From NCBI GenBank assembly GCA_029783825.1, contig JAREIK010001466.1, positions 331,087 to 395,086 of the forward strand: DNA of 64,000 nucleotides, in the 5' to 3' direction. Shown here in pieces: positions 51,850-64,000 of this stretch (the first letter of the stretch is position 1; every line of letters begins with the position of its first letter). Made by a program: the position numbers and the translations under genes. This stretch comes from Sapria himalayana. Its lineage: Eukaryota > Streptophyta > Magnoliopsida > Malpighiales > Rafflesiaceae. The notes under the pieces are model-generated. The model was not told the DNA's origin. It did not search any database and worked only from the letters and a program-made list of their open reading frames with translations.

Positions 51850-54800
51850 TCATATCTTCGTGGTCTGTTTATTTGTTCTTATATAAGGAAAACTCATTTT
51901 ATCTAAACGTGCTATTCCCTTTAGTTTATTTGTCATGAATTTCTCATTATACTTTATATTTCCTCTGGTGGTGCCTATTTTCGATAGACAGTCCGCTAGA
52001 TTATTGGCTTCTCTATATATATGTATTATTGAGGCCTTCAATTCTTCCAAAAGAATAAGAATAACTTCTAGATCCTCTTCATACCTCCATAATATTTTCT
52101 TATTAATTACCGTATCAACTAGTAATTTTGAGTCTACCTGAACTTCAATGTTTTTAAAGTTTAGTTGCTTACATATCTCTAACCCTGATTTTAAAGCTCT
52201 AATTTCTGATTCTAAAGCCGAGGATGCCCTACTAGATCTGGTAAATGCTCTCTGTACTGTACCTGTATGATCTCTTATTACCCCAGCCTCCTCCTGCTAT
52301 TCCAGTGTCCCTGCTAAAACTCCCATCCATATTAAGTGAGAGTTTGCCAACCGGTGGAGCATTCCACTGTATACATTTAGCCCATTGTTGTTTTAACACT
52401 TTGTATGTGAGATCCCATTCATTCTCAAGCTTCTTTTCTTGTTTCAAATCTTGTATTACTATCGGTTTTATTATTGATATATTATATATCTCCTTTCTAA
52501 TATCTTTTATAATTTCTGTTAAGTTCATCCTTATATTTTCATATTTACTTTTGTTTCTAGATTTCCAAATGCACCAAATAATTAGATGCGGCAGTTACTG
52601 ATTAAGCCATTTCCTGGCGGGGCTTTTCATGTTTACTTTTTCCCATTTTTTAACTTTATCTATTAATCCATCTTCTATTTTACATATTCTTTTTTTCCCT
52701 TCCATCTCTCTCCATATTTCTGCTGCAATGGGACCATTCAAAAGCAAATGATCAGTTGTTTCAACCGCTTGAGAATAGCATTCACATCTTGAAGCCATGT
52801 TTATCCCTTTCTTTTGTACATTTCTATCTACCGGTATAGCGTTCAATAATGCCTTCCATGTGAAGGAGCACATTTTTTGCGGTACATTTTCTTGCCATAC
52901 CCATTTAAATAGAGTTTGTACTGGTTTTTTCTTTCTGACCAATTCTTTAGCAGATTTGAGGGAAAAGTTTCCTTGTGGTGTTAACGTCCATTTCCAGCCA
53001 CTCTTCTTTAGTATAGAGTGTGAGTCTACTAGCTCTTTTTGTTTTTCCATTGACTTCCAACTGTTCGAAGCTTTCTTAGAAGTCTTATTTTTATTATCTA
53101 AATATTTTACCCGCATATATTTAGCCAATAGATTATCGCTTTCTTTAAGTCTCCACCAGCTTTTGCAGTCCCTGGCAGCTGCCGAATCCTGGAGGCTCAT
53201 AAGACCTAAGCATGCTTCCTCTTTCGGATAACAAATACTTTTCCAGTCCTTCCAGTGTAGTTTATTTCTTCCTTGTTTTTTACCCCATAAGAAGTTTGAC
53301 ATTTCTGATTCGAGTTTTTTAATAAATTTTTTAGGGGGATGTATCACTGATAATATGTGTGTGAGTGTGCTTTGTAATACATGTGAAAGCAATGTAATCC
53401 TCCCCCCAAATCCCAGGAGCTCTTCTTTCCATCCTGCTATTTTCTTTCTTAATTTGTCTTGAAGGTAGGTTAGATATTCTTCCTTCAACCTCCCCTCATA
53501 TATCAGACAACCTAGATACATTAATGCTCCTTTAATTTCCGCAAAACCTGTAATATTTTTTATTTTATCTACTAACTTTGGTTTTGCATTTTTTGCAAGC
53601 AAAAACTGACATTTACTTTTATTAACCATTTGGCCTGTCTTTTTTTCAAATATTTGCAGAAGATCCATAAGATTCATTAAAGACTTTGTACTAGCATTAG
53701 TAAATATTATAAAGTCATCTGCGTAGGCTAAACAACCAATTCTGGGTGTATTCCTTGGTTGTGTGAATGACATTATTTTACCTTTAGATATTTTCTTATT
53801 CAAGTTTCGTATTAATAGTTCTATATATATATCAAAAAGAAGGGGGGATAACGGATCCCCTTGCCTTAAACTTTTATTTGGTTTAAATTCCTCACTTAAC
53901 TTACCATTTACCAGGACTCTTACCCAGGTGCTTGAAATACATCTATAAATTAAATCTATGGTCAGCTCAGAGAAGCCGAAACTTCTTAACACAAAGCAAA
54001 GGGTATCCCATTCCACTCTATCGAAGGCTTTCGATAGATCTAGTCTAACCACTAAGTTTTTTCCTCTAGCTTTACCACCTATTTCTTTCATCATTTCTGA
54101 TGCAAGTTTTATATTATCAATCATTAATCTATTTTTAACAAAGCCAGTTTGTTCCTAAGATATTATTATAGGTAAAATTAAGCTTAGCCTATTTTGTAAT
54201 ATTTTGGCCAATATTTTATACATAGCATTACATAAACTTATTGGTCTATAATCCTCACATTTCTGTGGTGATTCTTTTTTAGGAATTAGTACTATATAAG
54301 ATTTTACCCATGATTTTGGGATTTCCGCCCCTACAAAAAAACTTGCAATTGCAGGGACTAGCTCAGTTTTAATCGTGTTCCAGTTTACCTGATAAAAATA
54401 GTTATTCCAACCATCAGGTCCTGCAGCACAATCTTTATCCAGACTAAAGATAGCTTCTTTGACTTCTGGTTCTTCTGGGATCAATTCCATTAATTGGTTT
54501 TGAGATTCCGTAATGGTCACCCTAATCTCTTGCATTAGAGAATTATCAGTCCTACATGACTGACTACATAGTTAATTTTCAAAGAAATTTTTAAAGAGAG
54601 CACCTATTTCCTTTTCCTCTTCTACCCATTTTCCTTCTTTATTTATTAGAACTTTAATTTTATTTTTTTTGAGATTTTATTTTAGACATATTATAAAAAA
54701 ATTTAGTATTGCGATCCCCATCCTTTAAGAATTTTATTTTTGCTCGTTGTTTCCAATAAATTTCTTCCATGTGTAATTTCAATCTCAGTTCTCCTTTAGC

Positions 54801-55763
54801 CTTACTTAATTCTATCCGAGTTTCATTGTTATTCGTGGAGTCAAAATCTTCCTCCAGCTTGGCTACTTTTTCTTCTAAGTTTTTTAACTCCTGGTTTAAT
54901 TTTCCAAAAACCTCTTTATTCCATGTTTTTAAACAAGCTTTTAGCCTCAGAAGTTTAATTGATAGAACTTGCATCGGTTTACCCTCTGCTGGTTCTTTCC
55001 AAGATTCTCTAACGAGTCCTGCAAAGCTCGCATGCGTTACCCACATATTTTGAAATTTAAAATTAGATGTATTACCCCGGTTACTTTGAATCGTGATAAG
55101 CAGGGGGCTATGATCAGAGCAAGTTCTATTTAGGTGCCTAAGCTTCGTACTCCCTTGTGAGGTGACCCACTTTATGTTACACATTATCCTATCCAGTCGA
55201 GCCCAGATAACTCCTATTTTTTTCCAATTGTTGCACCAAGTATATCTTGAACCGATGAAATCAATTTCCATTAGATTAGTAATGGCTATTGTATCATTAA
55301 ATTGTTTGATGGCTACCTTATCCGGTGGTTTGCCACCCTTCTTTTCTTGAGGACTTCTAATTATGTTAAAGTCGCCTCCTATAATCCAAGGTAAATTTCT
55401 ACTTGCTATATCTTTCATTTCTTCCCATAAAGCCAACCTAGATTGTTTGTCATTTTTTGCATAAACTGCTGAGATTATTTGATTTGTGCTCTTATCTAAT
55501 TTGAAATGTACTATTTGTTCAGTATCTTTTATTATTTCAATTTTCAATTTACTGTGCCATAAAATCCAGAGTTTACTATTTAGATTAGCATACGCCTTAT
55601 TAAATCATAAAATTTCTCTATATTTATTTAGTTGATCTTGCAGAACCATTGGTTCTGCAATAATCAGTAGTGAGATTTTATGTTCTTTAATTAAAAGTCT
55701 TAACCTATTTATCGTGGGGCTATTAGCTACCCCCCTAACATTCCAATATAGGCATCTATCCAT
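51850..55763 (-). pseudogene. LINE ORF2: endonuclease, reverse transcriptase, RNase H
   Basis: About 1300 codons from ATG at 55763. The APE-type endonuclease shows WNVRG, AEP, GDFNII, ARLDRI and SDHSPLL, so its catalytic residues look intact. RT shows FSLDKDCAAGPDGWN, KSYIVLIPKKESP, YRPISLCNAMYKILAKIL, RLDLSKAFDRVEWD, SLRQGDPLSPLLFDIY and catalytic AYADD (about 53713-53727). A zinc-binding RT-associated domain follows (FKWVWQENVPQKMCSFTWKA near 52900). RNase H starts with LSLNMDGSFSRDTG and ends HIYREANNLADCLSKIG. In-frame stops are at 55605 (TGA), 54572 (TAA), 54155 (TAG) and 52595 (TAA). Frameshifts lie in an A8 run near 54665 and a G-rich run near 52285. The rest reads openly, so decay is light. 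It would nick target DNA and copy the RNA in place. Confidence 0.93.
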
Positions 55764-55770
55764 TAAAAAC

Positions 55771-57124
55771 TTATTTAGCTTGAGTTCGAGTTGTACGCTT
55801 AGATTCATAAGTGCTGTTAGCATATTTCTTTGAATTTCTTGCTGTTTTAGGAGTGTGAGGAATTTCATACCTAATCTCCTTATATTTTACCTGTTTTCCG
55901 AGCACCATGGCCATTTGTTTTAGGGCCTCCATAGATTGGGTTCTTGAAAGATTCCCCCAATCTTCATTATAAATATATATATATCGTCCTTTGCTTTCGC
56001 CTCAGACTCTTCTTGAGATACTTCCCCCTTATAACTTGAAGGCCAACTGAAAATTACCGAATCTTCTTCAGGAAAATCCAGAAGATCCTCGTCTATCCAC
56101 GCATAATCATCGAGTCTTTCTTTCAATACAATTCTTGTTTTAGATGTTTTTTATATTTTCTCTTGTGTTTTACCTTCTCCCATCCTTTATTTAAGCTAAC
56201 CTCATTCTCTATCCCCAAGTTCAGCTCTTTCAAGGTTCCTTCATCCTGGGTAATATTTGGATAATCTGGAGGGATGCTTGAAATTATTCCATTATTCCGA
56301 TCTCCCTTCGGCTGGATATTTTGTTTGAGAACCGAAGCCTCCTCTTTCCTTACCCAGTGCATCTTCTTCCTACCTCCTCCCTTATGTTGCTGCCCATCTT
56401 CTTTCCCCACCTTGCACGATAAAATATCATGCCCGAGCCTCTTACACTTTGTATAGTAGGAAGGGAGGCTTTCGGGGACGACAGATTGCCAATACCCCTC
56501 GGCCTGTTCCCCTTCCCCACTACCTATCCATACTTTATCAGGCGGTTTAGTTAAGAGGTTTAGCTCAACACATACCCGTGCTTTATTCGGCCTAGACATG
56601 GTTCTTATGGCTTCATCTCTTAACATGGGCTTACCAAAACACGATGAAATTGCATAGAGAGATGATTCAGAGAAGAGATGAAGTGGCAGAAAAGGCAATG
56701 TAAACCATACCGGAGCTATATGCGGCTCTTCAAGAGGAGTAAACTCTTTTGTCCACTTCAGTATACGCATGGGGAAGCCATCAACTTGCCATAATCCGCA
56801 CTGCCATAGACGATATTGATCTTCCAGTAGAGAGCATTGGAGCACGACATGCTTGGCATCGAAATCAGCAAATTTCACCTTCCCTTTGAGCTTTAAATTG
56901 TCAATGAATTTCTGAACTCCAATCGCACGAGGCCTGCCGTGAGAGAACTTACCAACGAGCGTGTATTCGAATGGTTCTAAGAGCCTTCGAGATTCCTCAG
57001 CAGAGAAGATGATGGCCGGGAGCCCGTTTTTGTTCCCTTGGATTCGTGAAATAGACACTGTTCCCTTTACCATCGAGGCAAAAGACTTATTATTTAAACA
57101 TAAGTCAGATTTTTCCATACTCAT
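55771..57124 (-). pseudogene. LINE ORF1: DUF4283/zinc-knuckle RNA-binding protein
   Basis: Starts at ATG 57124. The first 333 codons are open and carry the plant LINE ORF1 (DUF4283-like) pattern: RLLEPFEYTLVGKFSHGRP, FADFDAKHVVLQC, GFPMRILKWT and PVWFTLPFLPLHLF. A CCHC-type knuckle follows, reading YYTKCKRLGHDILSC, in which the first Cys appears replaced by Tyr. A stop at 56123, with the coding sense continuing in another frame (acidic segment WIDEDLLDFPEEDS), indicates a frameshift. A second shift lies in a TA run near 55985, after which NEDWGNLSRTQSMEALKQMA runs to a natural stop at 55771. ORF2 starts 7 bp later, which fits a downstream-reinitiation layout. ORF1 proteins coat LINE RNA. Confidence 0.85.
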
Positions 57125-57755
57125 CTTGATTTGGACTTGGTTTGAATAGTAGTGGAGTGTTCTTCCTTCTTAGTTGCACAATCTAGCAATTACACATAAA
57201 CTATACACTATCGAACAGTGAATCACAAAGAAATGTGCACAGTAATTCCCACAACTGTTCGCAGAACCGTTTACTCCAGAAAGCTAGAGATATAACCCAG
57301 GAAAATCGCGAGAGGATTTTCGCGAGAGAACCAAGGCTTCCGGCTTCTAATTTAGCTTAATATTTCTTACAAGTGTTGTTGTTCCTGCTCGCCCGTATTG
57401 CTTCATGCACATAACAGTTTTCCTTTTTATATATACTCTTAATTTCGCGAGAGAATCAAGGAACACTTCCTTGCATAAAACTAGCAGTTACTCATGTTAA
57501 CACTTTGCAAATATAACATACAATAGTAGTTCCCGAAGCAATTTACACGATATTTCACCCAACAATCCACATTAACAGTTTATACAAGATATTCGCCAGA
57601 TAAAAACGTTATAGAAAACGCGAGAGAACTTAAATCAAATAGCAATTCACGAAGCAATTCACATAACAGTTTATTTAAGGTAAATCGCGAGAGAGAAATC
57701 TAGAGAAAACCGCACGAGAATTTTCGCCGAGTTATCGCCGAGTTTTCACCGAGAG
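57125..57755 (-). promoter_or_regulatory. LINE 5' UTR / internal promoter region with repeated CGCGAGAGAA
   Basis: The plus strand has CGCGAGAGRA-type motifs near 57307, 57321, 57446, 57620 and 57685, plus repeated GCAATTCACRWAACAGTTTA-like modules. LINEs carry their promoter in the 5' UTR, and repeated modules there are reminiscent of promoter monomers. The function is inferred from position. Confidence 0.5.
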
Positions 57756-57773
57756 CTATCAATCTGTCTATCT
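57756..57773. repeat. LINE target-site duplication, right copy
   Basis: Exact 18-bp match to 50567-50584, at the 5' boundary of the LINE. Confidence 0.8.
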
Positions 57774-57885
57774 ATTAATCTATGTATAAACCTATCTATC
57801 TATTTATCTATCTATCTTTCTACCTATCTTTTAATATATCTATCAACTTATCTATCAATATGTTAATTTTTCTATCAACTTATAG
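57774..57885 (+). repeat. TCTA array right of the LINE
   Basis: Continuation of the split TCTA array. It ends at ATCAACTTATAGATAGATAG, where the orientation flips to GATA. Confidence 0.9.
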
Positions 57886-59415
57886 ATAGATAGATAGATA
57901 GACAAAAACACAATTAGACAGTTAATAAGAAGATACCCTGAAAGATAAATAGATCGACATATATGTATATAAACAAAAAGTTAGATAGATAGATAAACAT
58001 ATAGAAATATAGATAAATAGATAGATAGATAAACAACTAGACAAATAGATAAATAGATAAATAGATAGATAGACAGATAGATAAATAGATAGATATAAAG
58101 AAAGATAGATAGAGAGATAGATAGATAGATAGATAGATAGATTAATAGATAGATAGATAGAATTACAAAAAGCATATATAGAAATATACAAATAGTAAAA
58201 TAGATAGATAAATATATAAACAAATAGATAAATAAATAGATAGTTAAAAAGATAGATACAAATATATATAAATAGATAGTTAGATAAATAGTAATATAAA
58301 GAGACAGATAAATAGATAGATAGATAGATATATAGATAGATAGAAAATTAAAAAGATAAATAGATAGATTGATTGATAGACAGATATAATGATAGATAGA
58401 TCCATATATATTAAGATAAAAAGATAGATATATAAACAGATAGACATATTGGCATCTTGACATATAGATATATAGACAGATAGTCAGATAGATAGATAAC
58501 CAGAAACATATATAAGCAGATATATAGATAATTACATAGGCATGTAAGTATAAAAATAGATTGTTAGATAGATCATTAGATAGATAGACAGATATGTAGA
58601 TAGACAAATAGAGAGATAGATAAATAGGTATATAGATAGATAGATAGTTAGTTAGATAGATAGATAAATAGATAGATAAATTCATATATAGAAAGACAAT
58701 TAGATTGTTAGAGAGAGAGATAGATAATCAGATCAATAGATAGACCTATGCATAGATAAATAGTTAGACAATAAGACAAATAGATATACTTATAGTTAGA
58801 TAGACAAATAGAAAGATCTACAGATGTGTAGATAAGCTAATAGACAGACAGACAGATAGACAGATAGACAGACAGATAGATAGATAAACAGATAGACATA
58901 CAGATTGAAAGATTGATAGATACATAGATAAATAGATATCCAAAAAGAATGATAGATAGATAAATTGATATAAATAGATAGATAGTCAGATACATATTTA
59001 ATTAGATAGAAAGATAGAAAAATATATAGATAGATTGATAAATATAAAAAATTAAAATATATAGATAAGCAGATAGTTAGATTTGATGAATAGATAGATA
59101 ATTATATACATACACAGCTATATAGATTGACTTATAAATAGATAGACAAAAACACAATTAGACAGTTAAATAGTAGATAGATTGAAAGATAAACAGATCA
59201 CATATAGGTATATAAACAAAAAGTTAGATACATAGATAAACTTATAGAAATATAGATAAATGGATAGATAGATAAACAACTAGACAAATAGATAGATCGA
59301 TAGATAGAAAGTTTGATAGATAGATATAATAAAGATAGATAGATAAAAAGATAAATATATAGCTACATAGATAAATAGATAGATAGATAAATAGATAGAT
59401 AGATAGATATATGTG
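57886..59415 (-). repeat. GATA array block A6a with 1.24-kb higher-order repeat
   Basis: GATA units with a long-period duplication. GACAAAAACACAATTAGACA at 57901 recurs at 59145 (offset 1244 bp), followed in both by the same irregular order including ATAAACAAAAAGTTAGATA and AAACAACTAGACAAATAG. Confidence 0.92.
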
Positions 59416-61700
59416 TTATTTTGTAAATCTATTTGTAAATCTATCTATTTGTCAATTTGGTTAAAAATCAATCAATCAATCTATCTATTTATCTATCTAA
59501 CTATATATATATATGTGTTAATATGTCTAACTATCTAATTATATATCTATTTGTCTATCTATCTATCTATTTATCTATTTAACTATCTATATATCTATCT
59601 AACTATATAAATGTCTATCTATCATTCTATCTGTCTATCAATAAATTTTTCTATTTGTGTATCTATGTCTTTGACTATATGTATAAATGTCTATCTGTTT
59701 ATTAGTTTATCTAACTATATATCTTTCTACCTATCTACCCATCTATCTCTCTACCTATCTCTATATCTATTTGTGTATTTATCTGTGTCTATCTATCTAA
59801 TTGTCTATATATCTATTTTCCTAACAATCTGACTATTTAACTATCAATACAACTATCAGTCTATTAGTAAATCTATGTATCTATTTATCTATCTATATAT
59901 CTATCTTTTATCAATCTATCCATCTATCTGTCTATCTATCTATCTATCTAACTATTTGTCTATTTGTATATCTGCCTTTGTACTCATCTACCTATCTACA
60001 TATTTTTTGATTAGTCTATCTTTCTATCTATCTATCTATATCATTATTTTTTTATCAGTCTATTTTTCAATCTATGTATCTATCTATCTATCTATATGTC
60101 TCATTATATTTGTCGATCTGTGTGTCAATCTATCTATCTATTCTTCTATCTTTATATCTATCTATCTATCTAATTGTCAATATATCTATTTGTCTAACTA
60201 TCTATCTATCTAACTCTATAACTATCAATCAAACTATCAGTCTACCTATCTATCTGTTTATCATTCTTCCTATTTATCTAACTAACTAACAAACTAACTA
60301 ACTATCTAACTAATTAACAAACTATCTATCTATCTATCTATCTATCTTTGTATCTATCTTTTTATTAGGATATTTGTCTCTCTATATATCTATCTATCAA
60401 TCAATCAATCTATCTATCTATCTTTCTATTTATTTATCTATTTTTATGCCTAACTAACTAACTATCTGTCTATCTATCTATCTACCTTTGTGTTTATTTG
60501 TAAATTTAGATACCTATCTATCTGCCAATTTATATATATATATCTATCAAACTATCAATCTATTTGTCTATCCTATTATCTATCAATCAATCTATCTGTC
60601 TATCTATATATTTATATATCTATTTGTTTATCAATCCATCTATCTATTTGTCTATCTATTATCTTCCCATTTATCATTCATATGATTTATCTATCTAACT
60701 ATCTAACTATCTATCTATCTATCTAGCAGCCTATCTTTACATCTATCTATCTATCTGACTTTATGTCTATATATATATATATATATATGTTAAACTATCT
60801 ATATTTTTATCTGCTTATCCTCATATCAACATTTTGTCTATTTATCTAAATTTTTTACTGTCAATTTGAATATCAATTTATATGTCTATTTGTTTAATAG
60901 TCTATCTATCTATCTATTTATCTAGCTATCTATATGTTAATATGTCTAACTATCTAATTATATATCTATTTTTTGATATATCTATCTATCTATTTATCTA
61001 TTTATCTATCAATCAATCTATCTGTCTATTTGTCTTTCTATCAAACTATCAATCTGCCTTTCTAAGAATCTATCAATCTGTATATCTATCAATCTATCTA
61101 TCAATCTATCTATTTGTCTATCTGTCTATCTATTATTCTATCAATATGTCAATCAATCAATCAATCTATCTATCTATCTGGCTATCTATCTAAATGTCTA
61201 TTTTTGTATCTATTTATCTATCTATCTACATATCTATATATCTATCTATATATCAATTTGTCTATTTGTTTAATTTTTTTTATCTATCTATCTATGTATA
61301 TTTATATCTTTCTATTTCTCTATCTATGTATTTATATATCTCTCTCTTTGTCTATCTATCTATCTATCTGTCTGTCTGCCTGTCTATATGTATGTCTATC
61401 TATCTATGTGTCTATGTATATAACAGTATATCTATTTATCTATCTATATATCTATCTATATAAGTTTTTATCTATGTGTCAATCTATTTATCTATCTCTA
61501 TATCAATCTATCTGTCTATTTGTCTATCTCAATATTTGTTTATCCATCTATCCTTCTATCTATCTATATGTATATTTGTGTATCTATGTATCTATCTATC
61601 TATCTATCTATCAGTCTATTTGTCTATCTATCTATGTATCTATCTATCTATCTATGTATCTATCTATATATCTATCTATCTATCTTTCTCACTATTAAAT
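59416..61700 (+). repeat. TCTA array block A6b, homologous to A3
   Basis: TCTA orientation again. It shares rare strings with A3 in the same order: CTAACAATCTGACTATTTAA (59820, compare 21651), AGTAAATCTATGTATC, TTTTTGATTAGTCTATC, the SNSITINQTIS-encoding tract (60200, compare 22095) and ATGTTAATATGTCTAACTAT (60933, compare 22736). An internal long period of about 1.42 kb is seen between 59514 and 60934. Confidence 0.93.
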
Positions 61701-62554
61701 ATTATAGGCATCTATCCTAGTAGTTCAAATAGGAACCTTAAAAATATATTTACAAGATAGCCTTTTACATATATATACAATTAGATGTCTTATCTATCTA
61801 TCTAAGGCACTTATGGGTAGCAATTACATTGGATTGGAATGGCTTGGGGAATTTTACGATACTATCTTAAAAAAACTGAAGAGAATAAGATTTAAAGTTT
61901 AGTTTAAAGTGACTTAGAAGATTTCACAAAAAAATAAAATAAAGTGATTTAGGGAAGCTTAAAACTATGAAGTTGTGGATCTAAAATAAAAAGGGCATGG
62001 TTTTGGAAAAAGTAATGATACCAAAGTTATATTAAAAATATAAATATGGTATATGGCATGCTGTATAATTATTTCCATTTATATTTTGTAAATAGAAGTG
62101 ATATGGTCTATAGAAAAATTTCACATTTTGTAATAAATATTTTATTTTTTAGTAATACTTTTATTTTTATTTTATATATGTTTTATTGTTATTATTTTCA
62201 TATTTATTATATTTATTATATTATATAATTATAATTTTATAAATAAATGTTTCACAATTAAAAATAACTACTACCTGTTATAATACATTACACAAAAGTT
62301 AGCATAAATTTACTTCCGTTGTTACAAAAACAAAGTTGACAACCAAAGTTTAAATTATTAAATCAATATAAAATATTTTTAAATTCACTTAATTAAAGTT
62401 CCGTTAATTGTACGAAAAAAAATTATAACCAAATGAGAGAAAAAATATTAATAAATAAACTAAAATATTATAAAATTATTAATTAACTCAAAATTATATC
62501 ATGCTAATCTTGAATCAATGCAATATTCATAAAAATAAAAATAACTAAACATTT
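61701..62554. other. AT-rich intergenic DNA, no gene seen
   Basis: Non-array sequence with one short TCTATCTATCTA remnant at about 61790. No coding signal on either strand. Confidence 0.55.
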
Positions 62555-62913
62555 GCTAAATTTAGTGACAGGATAAAATTCAGTCGCAAATTTAGTGACG
62601 AAACCAAATTCCATCGCTAAATTTGCGATGGAACTAAGAATACGTCACTATTCCAAACATAATTTTGTTAGCTAAAATTCTAAAAGTTCCGTAGGGATGG
62701 AACTGATAATTCATAGCTAATCTAATGATGTAATTGATAATCCATCGCTATCTAATAGCCCCCACAAACTTACTGCCTTATAGTGGTGACGAATATTTTT
62801 GGTCTATAAATCGATCACTAAATTTGTTTCCATCATGAATCCATCACAAATTTGTAACGGATAAAGTCCGTTGCTAAAATCAATCACTAAATTGGCTATT
62901 TTTTTTGTACTTG
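62555..62913. mobile_element. CACTA-type subterminal region and terminus
   Basis: Modules TTTAGTGACGAAACCAAATT, CCATCGCTAAATTTGCGATGG and GATAATCCATCGCTA, ending GGCTATTTTTTTTGTACTTG (to 62913). On the minus strand this is CAAGTACAAAAAAAATAGCC, a mutated CACTACAAAAAAA-type end. The repeat modules resemble those of 9838-11099 more than those of C1-C3. The GATA array begins right after it. Confidence 0.6.
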
Positions 62914-64000
62914 ACAGAAAAACAGATAGTCAAAAAGAAAGATAAACTAACAAATAGATAGACAAATAGATAGACAAATAGATAGATAGAAACACAGATA
63001 GATAGATGGATTAATATAATGATTGATAGACATATTGATTAACAAATTGATAGACAGATTGATAGAGATATTGAGAGACAAATTGAAAGATAGATTGATA
63101 GTCATATAGATAGATAGATTGATATATAGAATATAGAGAGATAGAAAGATAAACAGATAGAGAGAAAAAGAAATCGACAAGTTATTAGAAAGATAAATTG
63201 ATTGATAGATAGACATACAGACAGACAGCTAGATAGATAGATAGACTGATAGATTGATAGATTGATAGAAATATATATAGAGAGACAAATAGATAGATAG
63301 ATAGTTAGAGATATAGATATTTAGACAGATTAGATAGCCATATAAATAGAAACAAAGATAATAGATAGATAGATATATAAACAGATAGATACATAGATAG
63401 ATAGACAATTAGATATGCATAAAGATTTATAGATATATAGATAGATAGATAGACAATTAGATTGATAGATATATAGACATATAGATAAATAGAAAGATAG
63501 ATAAAAAGATAGATATATAGATAGATTGATAAATAGAAAGTCAAATAGAAAGACAGATAGACAAATAGATAGATAGATAGTCAGATAAATAGACAAAAAG
63601 ATAGATAGATATAGATAGATAGATATAGATAGATAGATATAGATAGAGAGATAGATATAAAAATAGATAGACATATAGATAGTTAGATAGATGGATAGAT
63701 AGACAATTAAATATACAGATAAATAGATAGATAGAAACATAGATATAAAATAAATAGATAAATAGATAGATAGATAGATAGGACATAAAGATATATAGAA
63801 TCTATAGATAGATAAATAGAAATACACACATACACACACACACACCACACACACCACACACCAAGATAGATAGATAGATAATAGAAAGATAGATAGTGAG
63901 TTACATAGACAGATAGATAGATAGAAATATAGATACATAGATAGATAAATAAATAGATAGCTATGTAGGTAGTTAGATAAATAGATAGATTGACAAAATG
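62914..64000 (-). repeat. GATA array block A7, continues past the window
   Basis: GATA units to the right edge, with an embedded CA-rich stretch at 63826-63873 (CACACACCACACACCACACA) and a run of ATAGATAGATATAGATAGAT at about 63600-63645. Confidence 0.95.

Larger units (their letters stand above)
50585..57755 (-). mobile_element. Near-complete LINE retrotransposon inserted in a TCTA array
   Basis: A 7.17-kb L1-type plant LINE on the minus strand. It has a 5' UTR (57755-57125), ORF1 (57124-55771), ORF2 (55763-51850) with endonuclease, RT, zinc-ribbon and RNase H domains, a long 3' UTR with a CAGCAA repeat, and a terminal A-tract (T-run 50584-50595 on the plus strand). The 18-bp duplication on both sides marks target-primed insertion. 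Base composition is visibly less AT-rich than the surroundings. Few disabling changes relative to length suggest a fairly recent insertion. It is nevertheless inactive because both ORFs are broken. Confidence 0.92.

Noticed and set aside
52245..57149. Plus-strand open frames over the LINE (52245-52601, 52797-53231, 54769-55053 and others)
   Set aside because: Antisense shadows of ORF1 and ORF2, whose minus-strand frames carry all the domain motifs.
62914..64000. Regular short repeats as a possible CRISPR array
   Set aside because: There are no spacers of constant length and no cas genes; the unit is a 4-bp satellite in a eukaryotic genome.

Overview
The window looks like a repeat-dominated, gene-poor and probably heterochromatic piece of a flowering-plant nuclear genome. 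The evidence is very high AT content, plant-type transposable elements (hAT with GGGCCGGGCCGG ends, CACTA-like elements with CACTA..TAGTG-type termini, Ty1/Copia gag and pol, and a LINE with the plant ORF1/EN/RT/RNase H layout), a plant-like ARF1 retrocopy and one exon resembling plant tubulin-folding cofactor D. The species cannot be named from the sequence. I see no intact protein-coding gene, rRNA, tRNA or CRISPR array.

Layout. 1-244: an exon-like stretch (minus strand) of tubulin-folding cofactor D runs off the left edge. 2476-4513: a 5'-truncated, stop-riddled hAT transposase with its 3' terminal palindrome and TIR. 4514-5980: TCTA array. 6013-7235: Copia gag remnant. 9838-11099: CACTA-type subterminal repeats. 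11100-14918: second TCTA array, then a possible solo LTR. 15893-19703: CACTA-like copy C1, cut off by the third TCTA array (19704-24880). 25107-28316: inverted copy of the gag-plus-array block. 28683-29228: dead ARF1 retrocopy. 29500-31870: AT-rich repeats around an exon-like fragment. 32545-34230: decayed LINE RT. 34340-37445: decayed Copia pol with polypurine tract. 39420-43034 and 43866-50310: two CACTA-like copies (C2, C3) head to head around a GATA array. 50585-57755: a 7.2-kb LINE with an 18-bp target-site duplication, sitting inside a TCTA array. 57774-61700: array that switches orientation twice. 62555-62913: CACTA-type end, followed by GATA array to the window end.

The main story is structural. 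A degenerate (TCTA)n/(GATA)n tetranucleotide satellite, about 19 kb in several blocks, forms the background. It has higher-order repeats of roughly 1.24-1.42 kb, and blocks tens of kilobases apart share the same irregular interruptions. Block edges repeatedly coincide with transposon termini, which suggests that elements nested into a pre-existing array. Segmental and inverted duplication then copied mixed TE/array blocks. The CACTA-like copies also carry quasi-palindromic GTATATAC minisatellites and a GCT/ACT triplet array, so the region is rich in potentially unstable DNA. I found no novel enzymatic system. The unusual biology, if any, lies in this satellite/TE architecture. All similarity statements are by eye; no alignment or database search was run.
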